Shown in pieces: positions 13,201-23,300 of a stretch of DNA of 64,000 nt. A program made the position numbers and the translations under genes. Source of the DNA: Motacilla alba alba (taxonomy: Eukaryota > Chordata > Aves > Passeriformes > Motacillidae); the NCBI RefSeq assembly GCF_015832195.1, contig NC_052026.1, positions 12,263,619-12,327,618 of the forward strand, read 5' to 3'. The notes below the pieces were generated by a model. That model saw nothing but the letters and a program-made list of their open reading frames with translations. It searched no databases and was not told the origin of the DNA. Position 1 is the first letter of the stretch; each line of letters starts with the position of its first letter.

Positions 13201-16200
13201 GAAACACTTAGGATTTGGTGAGGAATTTACATCCTCTAATGTGGAGCTTTGTGCTGTAACAGTAAGAAGGCAAAGGGACATCTGAAAAGAGCATGTTTGT
13301 ATCATAATTCCACTACAATAAGGGACTTTCTGGACAAGGTGTGGAAGACAAAGTCTGACATGAACAATAAATACCTTCAAAAGGTTTCTGTCTGCTGAGG
13401 CTCTCCCAGCACAAGATTCCAAAACTGAAAAAAACCAAAAAACAACAAAACAGTGAAAGACCATTCATTAGTTTGCAATCTGTATCTACATTCTCAGTTT
13501 CAAAAGCAACTTTATTGCTTTAAGAGAAAGGAGTTTTTCAAGACAAAGTCTATCCAAGTGTTTCCTAATTCCATAAGACCTTTTTTGAGTTCTCAATTGA
13601 GAACTCAATTGCTATTATAAAATCATCAAGTTGAGGGGTTTTTATTGTTTAAATATAGGTTCAATTATAATTACATTTCAGGTTACTGCCTTATCTCCAT
13701 TTTATCCTGTGAATTTTGGAAGCTTCTATCCTCCCTTCGCTATCATTATTGGTTTGTTTTCAGGTAATTTCAATATCAACTGGACTTTTCAGCAGGTACC
13801 AACAAGCACATCAGTTAATGTACAAAAACTTGGTTCTGATGCACTATGTTTCTATTTTCTTCAGCAAATTTTGATGGGGCTCCAAAAATTCCTTTTCCAA
13901 CATCCTAGGAGTAATTGCAGTGGGATCATAGATCTGTACATATAACTCGCAACTCAGATGCTATAAAATACAGTCGTTTAATACAAAAATCAAAAATCAG
14001 ACACAGAAAAGAGGAGGCTGCTGGATGAGTAAAAATAGTCTACAGATAAGTCAGAAGCAAAGCAATCAAAAGGGGAAGAGGCAGTTCTAGGATAAACATA
14101 TCAGCTTATTTATGTATCTTGCTGTAGTGATTGCAGTAGTTAAAAGATCCCCCTCTTCTGCCTTACTTTCACATAAAAATCTGGAAAGTATTAATGTAAT
14201 GTGGACACACATGTAACTTAAATGTACTTTGTATTTCATGTATGACAGAGATTTCTGCTTTCTCTGTTGCACCACTGTTTAGATGCACACAAATCTCATG
14301 CATCTGAGTCACATCCCAGCATATTACTATATAATGTATAATATAATAAATATATACATTAAATCATATATCTGAAAGCAATTTTGGAAAATTAATTATG
14401 CTACCTGAAAGTAAGCCTCCACTCTTCCTGTGCAAAACTTGTGTTTGTGAACATGAGGTTAGTCACATCATTTATAGGTCTCCTCAAGTATATGCATTAT
14501 TTGACTCATCTTAGAGCCTGCCTCTATGACAATAAAGCAGGAATTTAAATTTATAGGTTTCACAAAAGCTCAAAAATCAGAAGAGGGGTCTCCTTAAAAA
14601 TTATTTAAAATATTAGTCCACAGCTCTGTGTGCTGGCCATGATGACGTGTGTCCGTCCAGACCAGTGGCACCTTGAGGTCCTCTCATTTATTGAGGCAGC
14701 CACAATGCTTGTAACATACCCAAAGGAGACCTATGGCAGTGAGTAATCTCCCTCCTTGGTATAAACCACTTTGTTAAAAAGTACAGGTGCTTAGTGGCTC
14801 AGTAACTTATCCCAGCAGAGTTTCCACGGGATCTTAATGGCACACTATTGAGAGAAAGGTCTTATTTTTACCTGGGCCTGATCTAGGCATAAACAATTCT
14901 TTCTGAAACTAAAGCCAACAACAGTTCACACTTATAAACAATGTGAAGCAGTTATGAGACTTCTAAATATATCTGAAAATTTTGGCAGCTGTTGCACTTT
15001 TAAAACATTTAGGTCCATTATATAAATATTTATATGACTGACTTTGGGAACAGTTCTTAACTTGGTATCTGATTCACCATATATGGGAATTTAAAATCCA
15101 ATTCACTGCTGTAAATTGAGCTCATGCTATACTATCCTACTGCATTATGTATGTCTGGTATCTTTACTGCAATGTCTTTGAAGAGAAGAGCTTTGGCAGC
15201 ATGGACTAGGTATGATGTGCCCTTAGAGACTCCATTCACCTGTAAATATCACCTTCCTGGGAAGGGAGGCCTCCTTCAAGTATTTCAGGAGGAAGATACA
15301 CTAAATCCTGGCAGTTTCTCTGCTGGCAGTTCTGCAGGTCTGACTTCAGCTGCTGTTTCCTCCAGTTGGTTAGGCCATAATCTGATATCTACAGAATGCA
15401 AGCAAAAGTAATTTTAGTAACAATATAAAAAGTCTTGATATCAAATGTTGACTATTAGGATTGATATATGCAACAATAGGAGAATCACTGGATTTTATGT
15501 TAATGGACTAAAAGTAGAAGCTCCTACCTTGGCTCTGTACTGCACATCCAAAAGCACATTGGAAGGTTTCAGGCTGCAGTGGCAGAGAGCAGGTTCGAGG
15601 CTGTGAAGATGATGCAGCCCTTCAGCCACATCCGACAGGATCCTTATGAGTAAGGGAAAGGGAAGCTCTGGGTACAGTTGATGCTAAGTAACACAAAATA
15701 CAGGTTTTGGTACTGTGAAGTTGTTGCTATTCCCATTTTTTTTTGACAACAAACAGAACCCCAATATGGAAGCACAATGCAGAAACTGAAGAACAGATTG
15801 TGACTACTGTCCGTAATTTACATGGTGATTGTTCTTTGATCTTGTAATTAATATTATCACCTCAAAGATGACATTTTTTTATCTACCTCATGGATGAGGG
15901 AGTGGAGGCAGCCATTGTTCATCCATTCAGTCACTATCCCCACCAGTCCATGGCACTGGTAAATCCCAAGGAAAGGCAGGAGACGTTCAGACTCAAAGCA
16001 TCTGACACTTGCAATATCCTGAAGTAGCAACTTCCACTCTCTGTAAAAAAAAAAAAAAACCAAGTCAGAGGCAGGTTAGACTGAAGGGAACTTCAGCAGG
16101 AGATGAGAGTGTAGGATGTGGAAATGTGAGAGAACCCTATGGCTGAGCACAAGCTAGTATTATTTTACCAATAAACCCAATAACATATAATCTTCCAAAC

Positions 16201-17011
16201 AATTGTAAGAACATGAAGCAGTCATAGTGTAGTGTATTTTTTCTAATATAGAATGAAAGACCTCTGGATGCTTTAATATGAACATAAGAGCCCAGCTTGA
16301 AGCAGGATTGAAGTGTGAAGGCAGGAAAAAGCTGGAATATATTAAATGCTAGACTGAGAATGAAACAAAGATTTACCTTTACTGTTCCCAATAGCTTGCA
16401 TTCTTTTGCTATTAGTGACATCCATATTTGCAAGGAGATAATGTGTTTCCATACACATCTCACTGCTGTGTAACCCTGGCCATTCTTCCCTCCTCCCATT
16501 TCCCCTGCTCTCTGTGCATGCTGGTTTAGATTAAATTCCACTGAGGTCTCTTCAGGGACATCTAGAAAAATAACACCTGAGCGTACTGGTATTACTGATC
16601 CAGGTTTGTAGACATTATTATAGCAGATTAATCATTGACTTCAGGATTAAGCTCTATTTCATAAAAAATTGTAAAAACCATAGAGCTTGTTTCTCAGGAA
16701 AATTGCCTCCAAGTTGCCTCTTGGCTGGTCAGGATTTCTAGGAATGGAGATGTGCTTAGGGATCAGGTGATGCTGGATGTGGCAGGGTTTGTTCTGGTGC
16801 CAGCACTGCAGGTCTGTGCTGCCCACCTGTGTGGTGGGTTGGGCAGATAAGAGCCATACCTGTCTGTAGTGTCCTGGCTGGTCAGCACCTTCACAGAGAT
16901 GGGAGTGCTCCAGGAAATATGAAAGGCTTTGAGTGCAAAGCCTGAGCCTGTCCTGGTCAAGGTAAAGCTTTCCAAATCTTCCTGGGCTACCACAGGTAAT
17001 GGATTGGCCAT
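6995..17011 (-). CDS. RIPK2-like kinase-fold/CARD protein, predicted pseudokinase (whole gene, 12 coding exons)
   Basis: Twelve exons with GT..AG borders join in frame to 585 residues plus stop (human RIPK2 is about 540): 17011-16860, 16040-15887, 15683-15528, 15388-15240, 13424-13375, 12308-12147, 11800-11715, 10209-10141, 9854-9689, 9095-8940, 8770-8618, 7299-6995. The kinase-like domain covers about residues 15-303, a poorly conserved Ser/Thr-rich linker 304-485 and a CARD about 492-575. K41 of the VAIK position, N144 of the catalytic loop and D157 of DFG (here DYG) are present, but the HxD aspartate is S139 and the first glycine-loop Gly is T21. Exon 3 encodes exactly 52 residues, as I count for human RIPK2. 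RIPK2 is the cytosolic adaptor kinase of NOD1/NOD2, which uses its CARD to nucleate filaments that drive NF-kappaB. By inference this paralogue is a scaffold or decoy in the same kind of pathway. All exons are open, so it does not look like a pseudogene. Introns hold no other gene that I can see. Confidence 0.88.
8618..8770 (-). CDS. RIPK2L coding exon 11: linker before the CARD
   Basis: 153 bp, residues 434-484, Ser/Pro-rich. HPGSERRKSSSFC is reminiscent of the GSQRAAFC segment in the human RIPK2 linker, which is weak support. Acceptor actttttctag, donor ACAG|GTATGG. Confidence 0.75.
8940..9095 (-). CDS. RIPK2L coding exon 10: linker (3' border uncertain)
   Basis: 156 bp in this model, residues 382-433. 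The acceptor catgccttcag is fair. The donor must be in phase 1 to join exon 11; the best options are T|GTAGTA (border 8940) or A|GTAATA (border 8937, one extra residue). Neither is strong, so the border needs RNA evidence. Confidence 0.68.
9689..9854 (-). CDS. RIPK2L coding exon 9: linker
   Basis: 166 bp, residues 327-381. Low-complexity, Ser/Thr/Asn-rich linker with no clear similarity to RIPK2 beyond position. Accepted because splice sites (ctctttcag, AAAG|GTCACTG) and phases fit both neighbours and the frame is open. Confidence 0.75.
10141..10209 (-). CDS. RIPK2L coding exon 8: start of the linker
   Basis: 69 bp, 23 residues (304-326), phase 0 both sides, flanked by strong sites (ttcctcttccag and GAG|GTGAGT). 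The protein ERALNACKGSETFTLQ shows weak similarity to the RIPK2 segment following the kinase domain. Confidence 0.78.
10706..10753. repeat. Perfect 21-bp inverted repeat with 6-base loop
   Basis: Left arm 10706-10726, loop GTTGTT 10727-10732, right arm 10733-10753. The arms (AATTTTGCACTTATCAGTTC plus A) are exact reverse complements. It sits in the RIPK2L intron between coding exons 7 and 8, so either strand would form a 48-base hairpin in RNA. It resembles no known miRNA family that I recognise. Confidence 0.9.
11715..11800 (-). CDS. RIPK2L coding exon 7: end of the kinase-like domain
   Basis: 86 bp, residues 275-303. ECVHLLNGVLTSINKEVISAAIYNL matches the last C-lobe helix of RIPK2 (CLIELEPVLRTFEEI). 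Acceptor acccctacag, donor AAAG|GTCAGTG. Confidence 0.85.
12147..12308 (-). CDS. RIPK2L coding exon 6: kinase C-lobe helices G-H
   Basis: 162 bp, residues 221-274. RGICSSLRPGI and LLHLIALCWHQEPDYRP align with VSQGHRPVI and MISLIESGWAQNPDERP of RIPK2. The conserved C-lobe Arg near the end (D-x-RP) is present. Phase 2 in, phase 1 out. Confidence 0.88.
13375..13424 (-). CDS. RIPK2L coding exon 5: alphaF helix
   Basis: A 50-bp exon, residues 205-220. Spliced, it continues GDIYS-FGILCWESLSRQKPFE, which aligns with [21 protein letters not shown] of RIPK2. It has a strong acceptor (tttttttcag) and donor (AAG|GTATTT). It is too short to be found by ORF length and was identified by phase and similarity. 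Confidence 0.87.
13585..13608. repeat. 24-bp perfect palindrome
   Basis: TTGAGTTCTCAA followed at once by TTGAGAACTCAA: a loopless, exact palindrome in the RIPK2L intron between coding exons 4 and 5. Confidence 0.9.
15240..15388 (-). CDS. RIPK2L coding exon 4: DYG motif and activation segment
   Basis: 149 bp, residues 155-203 plus two bases. ISDYGLTNW aligns with IADFGLSKW, so the metal-binding Asp (D157) is kept. YLPPE matches the APE-equivalent YMPPE. The position of the RIPK2 activation-loop Ser176 is Lys169 here, and the loop carries two cysteines (C175, C180). EGDIY replaces the RIPK2 segment that carries Lys209. The donor CAG|GTGAATGG is good. Confidence 0.88.
15528..15683 (-). CDS. 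RIPK2L coding exon 3: catalytic loop with lost HxD aspartate
   Basis: 156 bp, phase 0 at both ends, 52 residues (103-154), the same length as the matching human RIPK2 exon. The catalytic loop reads CHCSLKPSNVLLD where RIPK2 has HHDLKTQNILLD, so His137 and Asn144 are kept but the catalytic base Asp is Ser139 (codon AGC at 15573-15575). Confidence 0.9.
15887..16040 (-). CDS. RIPK2L coding exon 2: alphaC helix to gatekeeper and hinge
   Basis: 154 bp, residues 51-102. LLPFLGIYQ and LVGIVTEWMNNG align with ILPILGICN and FLGIVTEYMPNG of RIPK2. The gatekeeper is T88, as Thr95 in RIPK2. The alphaC Glu66 of RIPK2 aligns to D59. The acceptor is preceded by a long pyrimidine tract; an AG|AG repeat leaves a two-base ambiguity at the border, but only the chosen border keeps frame. 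Confidence 0.88.
16860..17011 (-). CDS. RIPK2L coding exon 1: start codon, glycine loop, VAIK lysine
   Basis: Encodes residues 1-50 plus two bases of codon 51. The ATG at 17011-17009 has a purine at -3 and G at +4. The stretch LTRTGSG aligns to LSRGASG of RIPK2, with Thr for the first loop Gly. ISVKVL matches VAVKHL, so the ATP-binding Lys (K41) is kept. The donor AG|GTATGG leaves phase 2, which exon 2 completes as Arg. A pyrimidine-rich acceptor (tttttcccaag) about 14 bases upstream of the ATG suggests the exon starts near 17025 and that a non-coding exon lies further upstream. Confidence 0.85.
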
Positions 17012-17025
17012 TTCTTGATGGCTGG

Positions 17026-19288
17026 CTTGGGAAAAAAAATGTGGCAGAAAAAAGTTTTAAGAGGTTTTTTTTTGTCACAATTACCAAAGCACAGTGAAGT
17101 TGCACCACCCCTTACTTCCCAAATGACAAATCCAAGAGCCTTCCTTTCACCACTCTGTGTCAGACTTTCCTTACAAAGAGGGGAAAAATGCACTAATTGC
17201 AAAGGAGTGTCTGGACCATAATTTGCCATCTGAAGCTGCAAGGTGCTAATTAATTGCTCATCATTATTTCCATCTGATGCCTTTAAAATAGTGGACCAGT
17301 ATTTATAATATGAAATGTGATTTTAATATGATACTGAATTATGTAGACAAAAAATCTTACAGTTGCATATCAGGCAAATAATTTCTCCACTTCTCATAAA
17401 AAAGGCAATTATTCAATAACTAATGTCAGCATGTTCTGCATCATTCTTGCATATCATCTTTCATACATCATGTGTAAATGCAAAAGCAAATAAAAAGGAA
17501 AATTTCCTGCTGTTGTGACCTGTCAGAATTCTGCTAAAAGGAGTTTTGTCTTTGTAACTGCCAGTAATTTGGGCAGTGCAGTGTCTGTGCAGGACCTCTC
17601 CAGGGCCAGCTGCTCTTCTCAGACCCTTGGCATGGCAACACACACGGATTAGAGACAACTTCTGCAAAGCCTCACTGTGTTGCTGCATCAGCAACCCTTC
17701 TAATTACATCTGTGAAGCTCCATTAGACTGGAGATAGCCAAAAAGTGAGTGGTAAAGGAGGACAACAAGCAATCCAAGATAAGAGATGGCATAAACCAGC
17801 TGGCACTGGTAAAGATTACTGCAGACCAGTGGTCAGTGAGTCAGAACTCCTCAAGCTGGAATACTCCCTTGGGGGTCCAGTAGACCAGGGCTAGGAAAGG
17901 AAACTATGAGGGAACTGAAGTAACTGTGAAGGATCGTTGCATGAGAATTGTGTCCTTTGAGGTGTGCTCTACAAAAAGAGCTCCTGGGATGCAGAAGGTC
18001 TCAAAGCCCAGATAACTTTTTCTCCACAAGTAAAATAGAAACAAAAGCCTGAAGATAAATTTGCCTGTGATCTTGCTTCTAGTTAATGAACATTTTATTG
18101 TTAGTTTAATCTCAGTTTTCTCCTGCAGGCACATTCACAATAGAAGCTCAGTTTTGCCTCTAACCACAATCAAATGCAAAAAGCAGCAGCTGATTTACCA
18201 GTTGAGCTTTAACCATATTTGATTCTGGTAGGAAAGCACAGTTGAACTTTTTGCTTTTTTGTTAGGTTATTGTAGTTTGAAAGCAATAACTGCCTTGGGT
18301 GCTTCTCTGAAGTTTCCTTAAGAGATAAGGCTGACAGGTTAACAATTTCATAAAATTTGAAAAGGTTCCTCTGAAGGAAGATAATTTTCTAAATGAATTA
18401 TTTATTCCTTAAAGTTGCAAATACAGACCTCTCAAATCTACCAGTCCTGAATGTAAAGGAGGTAATCAAAATGCTGGCAGAAGCAAAATTATGTCTTAGT
18501 TTTATTCTATACAATAAATAAATAATTATTTATTTACATAAATCATTACTATTTACATAAATAATTATTTTAATAATTATTACAAAGCAATAAATAATAA
18601 TTTATATAGCAAAAAAAATTACTAAACTCCAGCCATAGTGCAAGGAAGACCAAATAACAGTTTTACCACCTCAACCATTCCTGAAAATATTTACTTTTAT
18701 TTAAAACTGAATCAAGTAATAAAATAAGCATTTTTTAAACTCTTGCTAACTGACTACTTAGACAAAAATTAAAGCTAATCATCAGCTCCTATTGTGGATT
18801 TGCAAAATCTAATAAAACTGGAGATTTTTTTAAAGTCAAAACAGAAACCACTTCAATCTTTATTGTTACAAACCATGTCATGACATTCTAAGCACCATTC
18901 TCCCTCTGAGTTTCTACATCTTTGTATTGCAAGGTACCAAGAAATTCTCTCAATAATTTTGCTCTTTTGAATGCTTTTTCTCCCATATCTATTAAAAATC
19001 TCATTAACAACCCCCAAAATCAATATTCCAGAGGTCACCTATGCAAGGAAACAGTTTGCTTTATTTTTTAGTAAGACACCGAAAGTTTCGGAAAACTTTG
19101 CCATCCTTGCCCAGCTGTGCAGGCAGAGGCATGAAGAAGACTGCTAGAAAGCCATTTATTTCAAGTTGCTAATTATAAGGTAATTTTAAAAAATTAATTC
19201 ATAGCAAAGACATTTCCCTACTATGAGAGAAAATACGTTAATATGCAGATGTCTCAGGGAAAGAAACTGGAAATTAAAATCAACTTAC
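17026..19288. other. Candidate RIPK2L 5' intron
   Basis: If the exon near 19.3 kb is real, this is a 2.3-kb intron. It holds the AT-rich tract and nothing else recognised. Confidence 0.35.
18511..18606. repeat. AT-rich tract with repeated TTTACATAAAT units
   Basis: About 95 bases almost free of G and C, built from AATAAT/ATTATT steps with the unit TTTACATAAAT twice. It could fold back on itself. It lies in the interval between the candidate RIPK2L 5' exon and the start exon. Confidence 0.7.
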
Positions 19289-19400
19289 CTCTGGAAACAT
19301 AAAACTACGGAACGATGGAGTAGAACTGGTGTGATACCAAGTGTGAGTCGGCTTTGAACCGCGTTCAAAAGCAGCTCGGGATTTCCTGCCGGTGAGTCAG
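19289..19400 (-). promoter_or_regulatory. Candidate RIPK2L 5' exon and promoter
   Basis: Read on the minus strand, this stretch ends in a near-perfect donor, AGAG|GTAAGTTG (exon border 19289). That would pair with the acceptor just before the RIPK2L start exon at about 17025. Just upstream are a kappaB-like site (GGGATTTCCT on plus, 19378-19387) and an AP-1-like TGAGTCA (19393-19399), six bases apart. A TATATA lies at about 19573-19579, but it reads equally well as a plus-strand TATA box, so the start site is not fixed. The exon assignment is inference; no similarity supports it. Confidence 0.35.
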
Positions 19401-19819
19401 CTGGGCTGTTGATCTCTGCTTTATTGGCTGCCTGCAAACACTTAACATTTCCTGGTCTGATACACAACTGTAACTCTTTAGTGACTGCGGATAAGAGCGA
19501 TTGCAGAAACAGAGCTTGGCCAGCTGTTTCTTCCATATCAGGGAATACCAAGAGGGAAAGGTATATTACAGTGTATATAAGGTACAACAATCATACCCTA
19601 TTGGATACAGCCCAGGTACAGAACTATGTGGTGCTGTGCTCAGACTGTGCAGCTGATACTGATCTCTGCAGTGGGTCAAGCTGACAGCACAAGTTAAAAA
19701 CCCTGTAAACTTTTTAAGCCAAGTTGATCTTAAAACAGGAGATGAATGCTGGGTTTCTGGTAGGAGGGTGGGCAGGCACAGGGTGATGTTGTGTTACAGA
19801 GAAGTCAGGTTCAATGGGC

Positions 19820-20335
19820 TGTCAAACAGCCCTCCCAAAGAGGATCTGGGGGTGAGGCTGAAAGTCAAGCTCTTATTACAGAAGGAGAAAATTACATGCT
19901 GGGCTGTATTAGAAATGCAGTCAGGAAAGTGAGGTAAGTCATGGTGCCTCAGTGCCCAGAAATGGTGAGGCTGCTGGAAATACTGGAATCAGCTTTAGGG
20001 CCCTCAGTTCAAAGAGAATGTTGACAAACTGGAGAGGACACAATGCAGAGCTACTGGGATGGGGCCCACATCCCCCACCCCAGAGGCTCGGAGGGCCAGC
20101 CTTGCCTCAGCAGAGGCAGCAGGCTGAGGAGGTATCAGGTAGAGTCCTACAGCTATTTGGAAGTCAGTTACGAGGACAAATTCTTCTCCATAGTGGCAGA
20201 TAACCACCAGTGGTATAGGCAGGCGTCTCAACTTCAGAGGTTCAAGCCAGATGGTAGAAAAAAAATTCATCAGGTGAGAAATGCAGTTCTTTATGGGCCA
20301 CTCAGGTTTCAGAGCCTCCATCCTTGAAAGGTCCT
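19820..20335 (+). mobile_element. CR1 LINE fragment (old, sense plus)
   Basis: Segments such as gaggatctgggggtgaggct, ctgggctgtattagaaatgc and gggccctcagttcaaagaga follow, in order, the 3' part of avian CR1 reverse-transcriptase/3'-end sequence. It is strongly diverged with many indels, and the open frames inside are chance. It lies within 1 kb of the proposed RIPK2L promoter. Confidence 0.65.
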
Positions 20336-23300
20336 GTAGACTTAGCTAAACAAAACCATGGCTGAGCTGACCCAGCACTGCCAGCAGTCCTGCCTTTAGC
20401 AGGAGGCTGGGCTAGAAAATGACAAAAGCTCTGTATAATTTTAATTTTGTGAAAACCTTAGAGGGCCTAATTGTGTTCCTGCTGGGCCCCTAGCATGCAC
20501 ATTCCCACTGAAGGCTGATGGTTCTGCTGGATGCAAGGTGGAAACTTGGAGAGAGAGCACTTGTTTCAGCTGATCTCATTTCATGCAAATTCCTCTATTT
20601 ATAGAGTCTGACTTAAAACCAGTGTCAGCCAATGAGACTCTGTCCACAGACTTGTGTTGGTTTTGGATCAAATCCTAACCTTCCCCTCTCCCAGGGAGGG
20701 AGGCAGTTAGCTAATCCTCCTGTGATCACAGGAAAGTCCCTTATGGCAGAAAATCATGTGGCCAGGGCTGTGTGGCTGAGGGGAAGCACACCAAGAGTGG
20801 GAAGTTCACAGTGTCCTTCTGCTGACAGTGGAACTCTGCCCAGCACCAGCTTGCTCTGCCCAGCACACCCCTCCTGAAGGGAAATTTAGTATGAAGGAGC
20901 AGAAGCTGCAAAGGTGAGAAAAGTGGCCTGTAACAATCCTAGAGAAGGCTGGAAGCATGTCAGGTTGTGTTGCTGGCACCAGAGGATCCTCCTCCCCTTG
21001 GCTTTGATTTATCAACACCATATTAATTTTTGTCCATATTCGATACTTCTGTGGAAAGTACATTAAAAATGTTTTCCTCTTTATAAGATGTTGGCCTGTC
21101 TGGCTCAGACTGTGCTGCAGGAGAATCACAAACTCTTCAAAATCCATACAGCTAATTAAACAAAGTTCTTCAGAGGAGCTTTGTAGATAAATTTGAAAGA
21201 CTTAATTTTACAGAAATTCTTTGACACCTAAAGTAGTTTTAGGTACTTCTGTACTTTTAGAATATCATGTGATGGGGAAACAGAGTACTGAAACAATCCC
21301 ACATTTGTTTACTCCTTTTGACTATTGTTTTCAGCTTAAAAAAAACCCTTAGCATAAAACCAGAAAGCTTAATTTTAATCCATGTGTGAAGAAAGCAGAA
21401 ATTTACAGGCCAATTTGCAGTGCAGGTCTGAGCTAATTAAACATCATTATTAACTGAAAGTGTTAATTTAAAAAAAGAAATCTGTATTTTACCTAAATAT
21501 AATTCATCCAGAGAAATTTAAAGCTTCTCGCATAACATAAACACTTGTAAACAATAGGCAAGGAAATCGTCTGCAGGCTCCCACAAGGCAGAAATGTCTT
21601 GTGCAGAAATCAGACAGTTAAGAAAACAAAAGTTTAGTTTGACTGTAAATTGTTACATTTGTTTGGATTTTGGTTTTCCTTAGAATAGGACCTTGCAGCA
21701 GAGAATAATGGGCAAGGCAGACATTGAATCATTCTCAGCTCCCATGCACAGCACTCATTCACTGCCATACAGCCATGGCATAAGACAAAGCACAAATAGA
21801 GTGAGTACAGTGAAAGAATGACACAGGACCAGAAGACTGAGGCATTGAGATGACCCAAATACCAAAGCCTCTGATATATATTCAGTAAACATTACACTTG
21901 GATATTTCAGAAGAGTTCCCAGCATCATTTCTCAATCTGGCTATTCCAGTTGAGCATCTGGGCAGGATAACTTGTGGCAAAGAGGTAGGTTCTAAAGTGC
22001 TGTTTTATTTCGCATCTTGTCTATTTTAGGAGGACTTACAAGAAGATAAAGTTGAAATGCTGTAGGTTTGAGATTTGCAGGATTCAAATGCTATGTAGTT
22101 CAGTTTTATAAAAGCTGGGCTGTTGTGCACGAGTGCAGCCAATGATTTAATCATCTTGCTCTGGAAGACAGAACTCCAAACAGGCACAATACTCACTCAC
22201 TGTAATGGGATACTTTAAGATACAAAAAATTATGGTGTCCCTTTTCCATTTCATGGATTTGCAGTTGAACTGAGCTTTCCTTTTCTATTTTGTTTGTTTG
22301 TTTGGTTTGGTTTTGTTATGAAAAATTGTTTCTTCAAATGCCCATACCATGGTATTTTGGGAAATATTCACAACATTCATTATGCCATTAATGAGATGAC
22401 TAAACAAAAGTTACCACAGCTTCTGGCCTTAGGCAAATTTCATACAGTGAGTAGTGTCAAGCACCTCTGCTAGTTAAATTCCACCAAAGACATTTATTGA
22501 TTCATTACCCAATTATTTATACAGTGAAATCTTAAACAGGTATGATGCAATAATTCGTGTAATTTGGAACAAGATGAAGAACTCCCAGACTGCAGAGAGC
22601 TTAGGGACCATACTTGTTACAAGTGCCCTAGTCCTCATCCCAAGCAGTTGTGATCTGTTTTGGAACATGATGTCCTAAACAGTAAGACAGGGTGGAGGAA
22701 TGCTAAACCTTCTGGTCTGTCAATCATGTACCTGCAGATAAGTAGTTCTAGTAAGTTAATGATGAAATGTCAGAGGCCTGCATTGTGTGACCTTGCTGTG
22801 AATGTGTGGCAGAGGTGAGGCTTTAATAAGCACCTTTCAAAGCCTTCACACACACCAAGCAAAACTGAAGCTCTTCTAGGCAAAGACTTGGTGAACACTC
22901 CCTTAGGCTCGCTCCCCTAAGGATACCTGTCCCAGGGTGAGGAATACTGCAGCCATATTCATCAATCTCCAGAAGAAGTCTTTCCTCTAGGACAGCATAA
23001 CAGGAATATATTTTCCAATGCCATGCCTGTCTCCTGGATTTTTCCAGCAGAAAGTGGGCAACATTTTAATTGGCTTGATTCTGAGTGTTGCCTTTTCTCT
23101 ACCTGGCAATTCTGGAGTGTGAAAATATGCATCTGGGCACAAATCATCAACAACAATTTTTTTTTAAGTCTGACCTTGACCAAATGCTGTTTTCCAGTTG
23201 CTGGGCTGATTTGGGTTCATTTGGAGATTTTTTTTGTTTGGTTGGGGTTTTTTTAAAGTTGCAACAACATGTAGATTAAAAACATCTGAAACATACAGAT

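Noticed and set aside
15528..15683. Possibility that the minus-strand gene is ordinary RIPK2
   Set aside because: Neighbour is OSGIN1, not OSGIN2; the protein is far more diverged than a bird-mammal orthologue of a kinase should be, and catalytic and regulatory residues are replaced.
6995..17011. Possibility that the RIPK2-like gene is a pseudogene because the HxD Asp is missing
   Set aside because: Twelve exons are open with consistent phases and intact splice sites, and both ends of the protein are preserved, so a functional pseudokinase is more likely.
19264..19276. ISRE-like GGAAAGAAACTG beside the candidate RIPK2L 5' exon
   Set aside because: Spacing between the two GAAA cores is wrong for an interferon response element.
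19285..19590. Minus-strand ORF of 101 codons overlapping the candidate RIPK2L 5' exon
   Set aside because: No similarity to any domain, and splicing it to the start exon puts it out of frame with the kinase-like protein; at most it is an upstream ORF.
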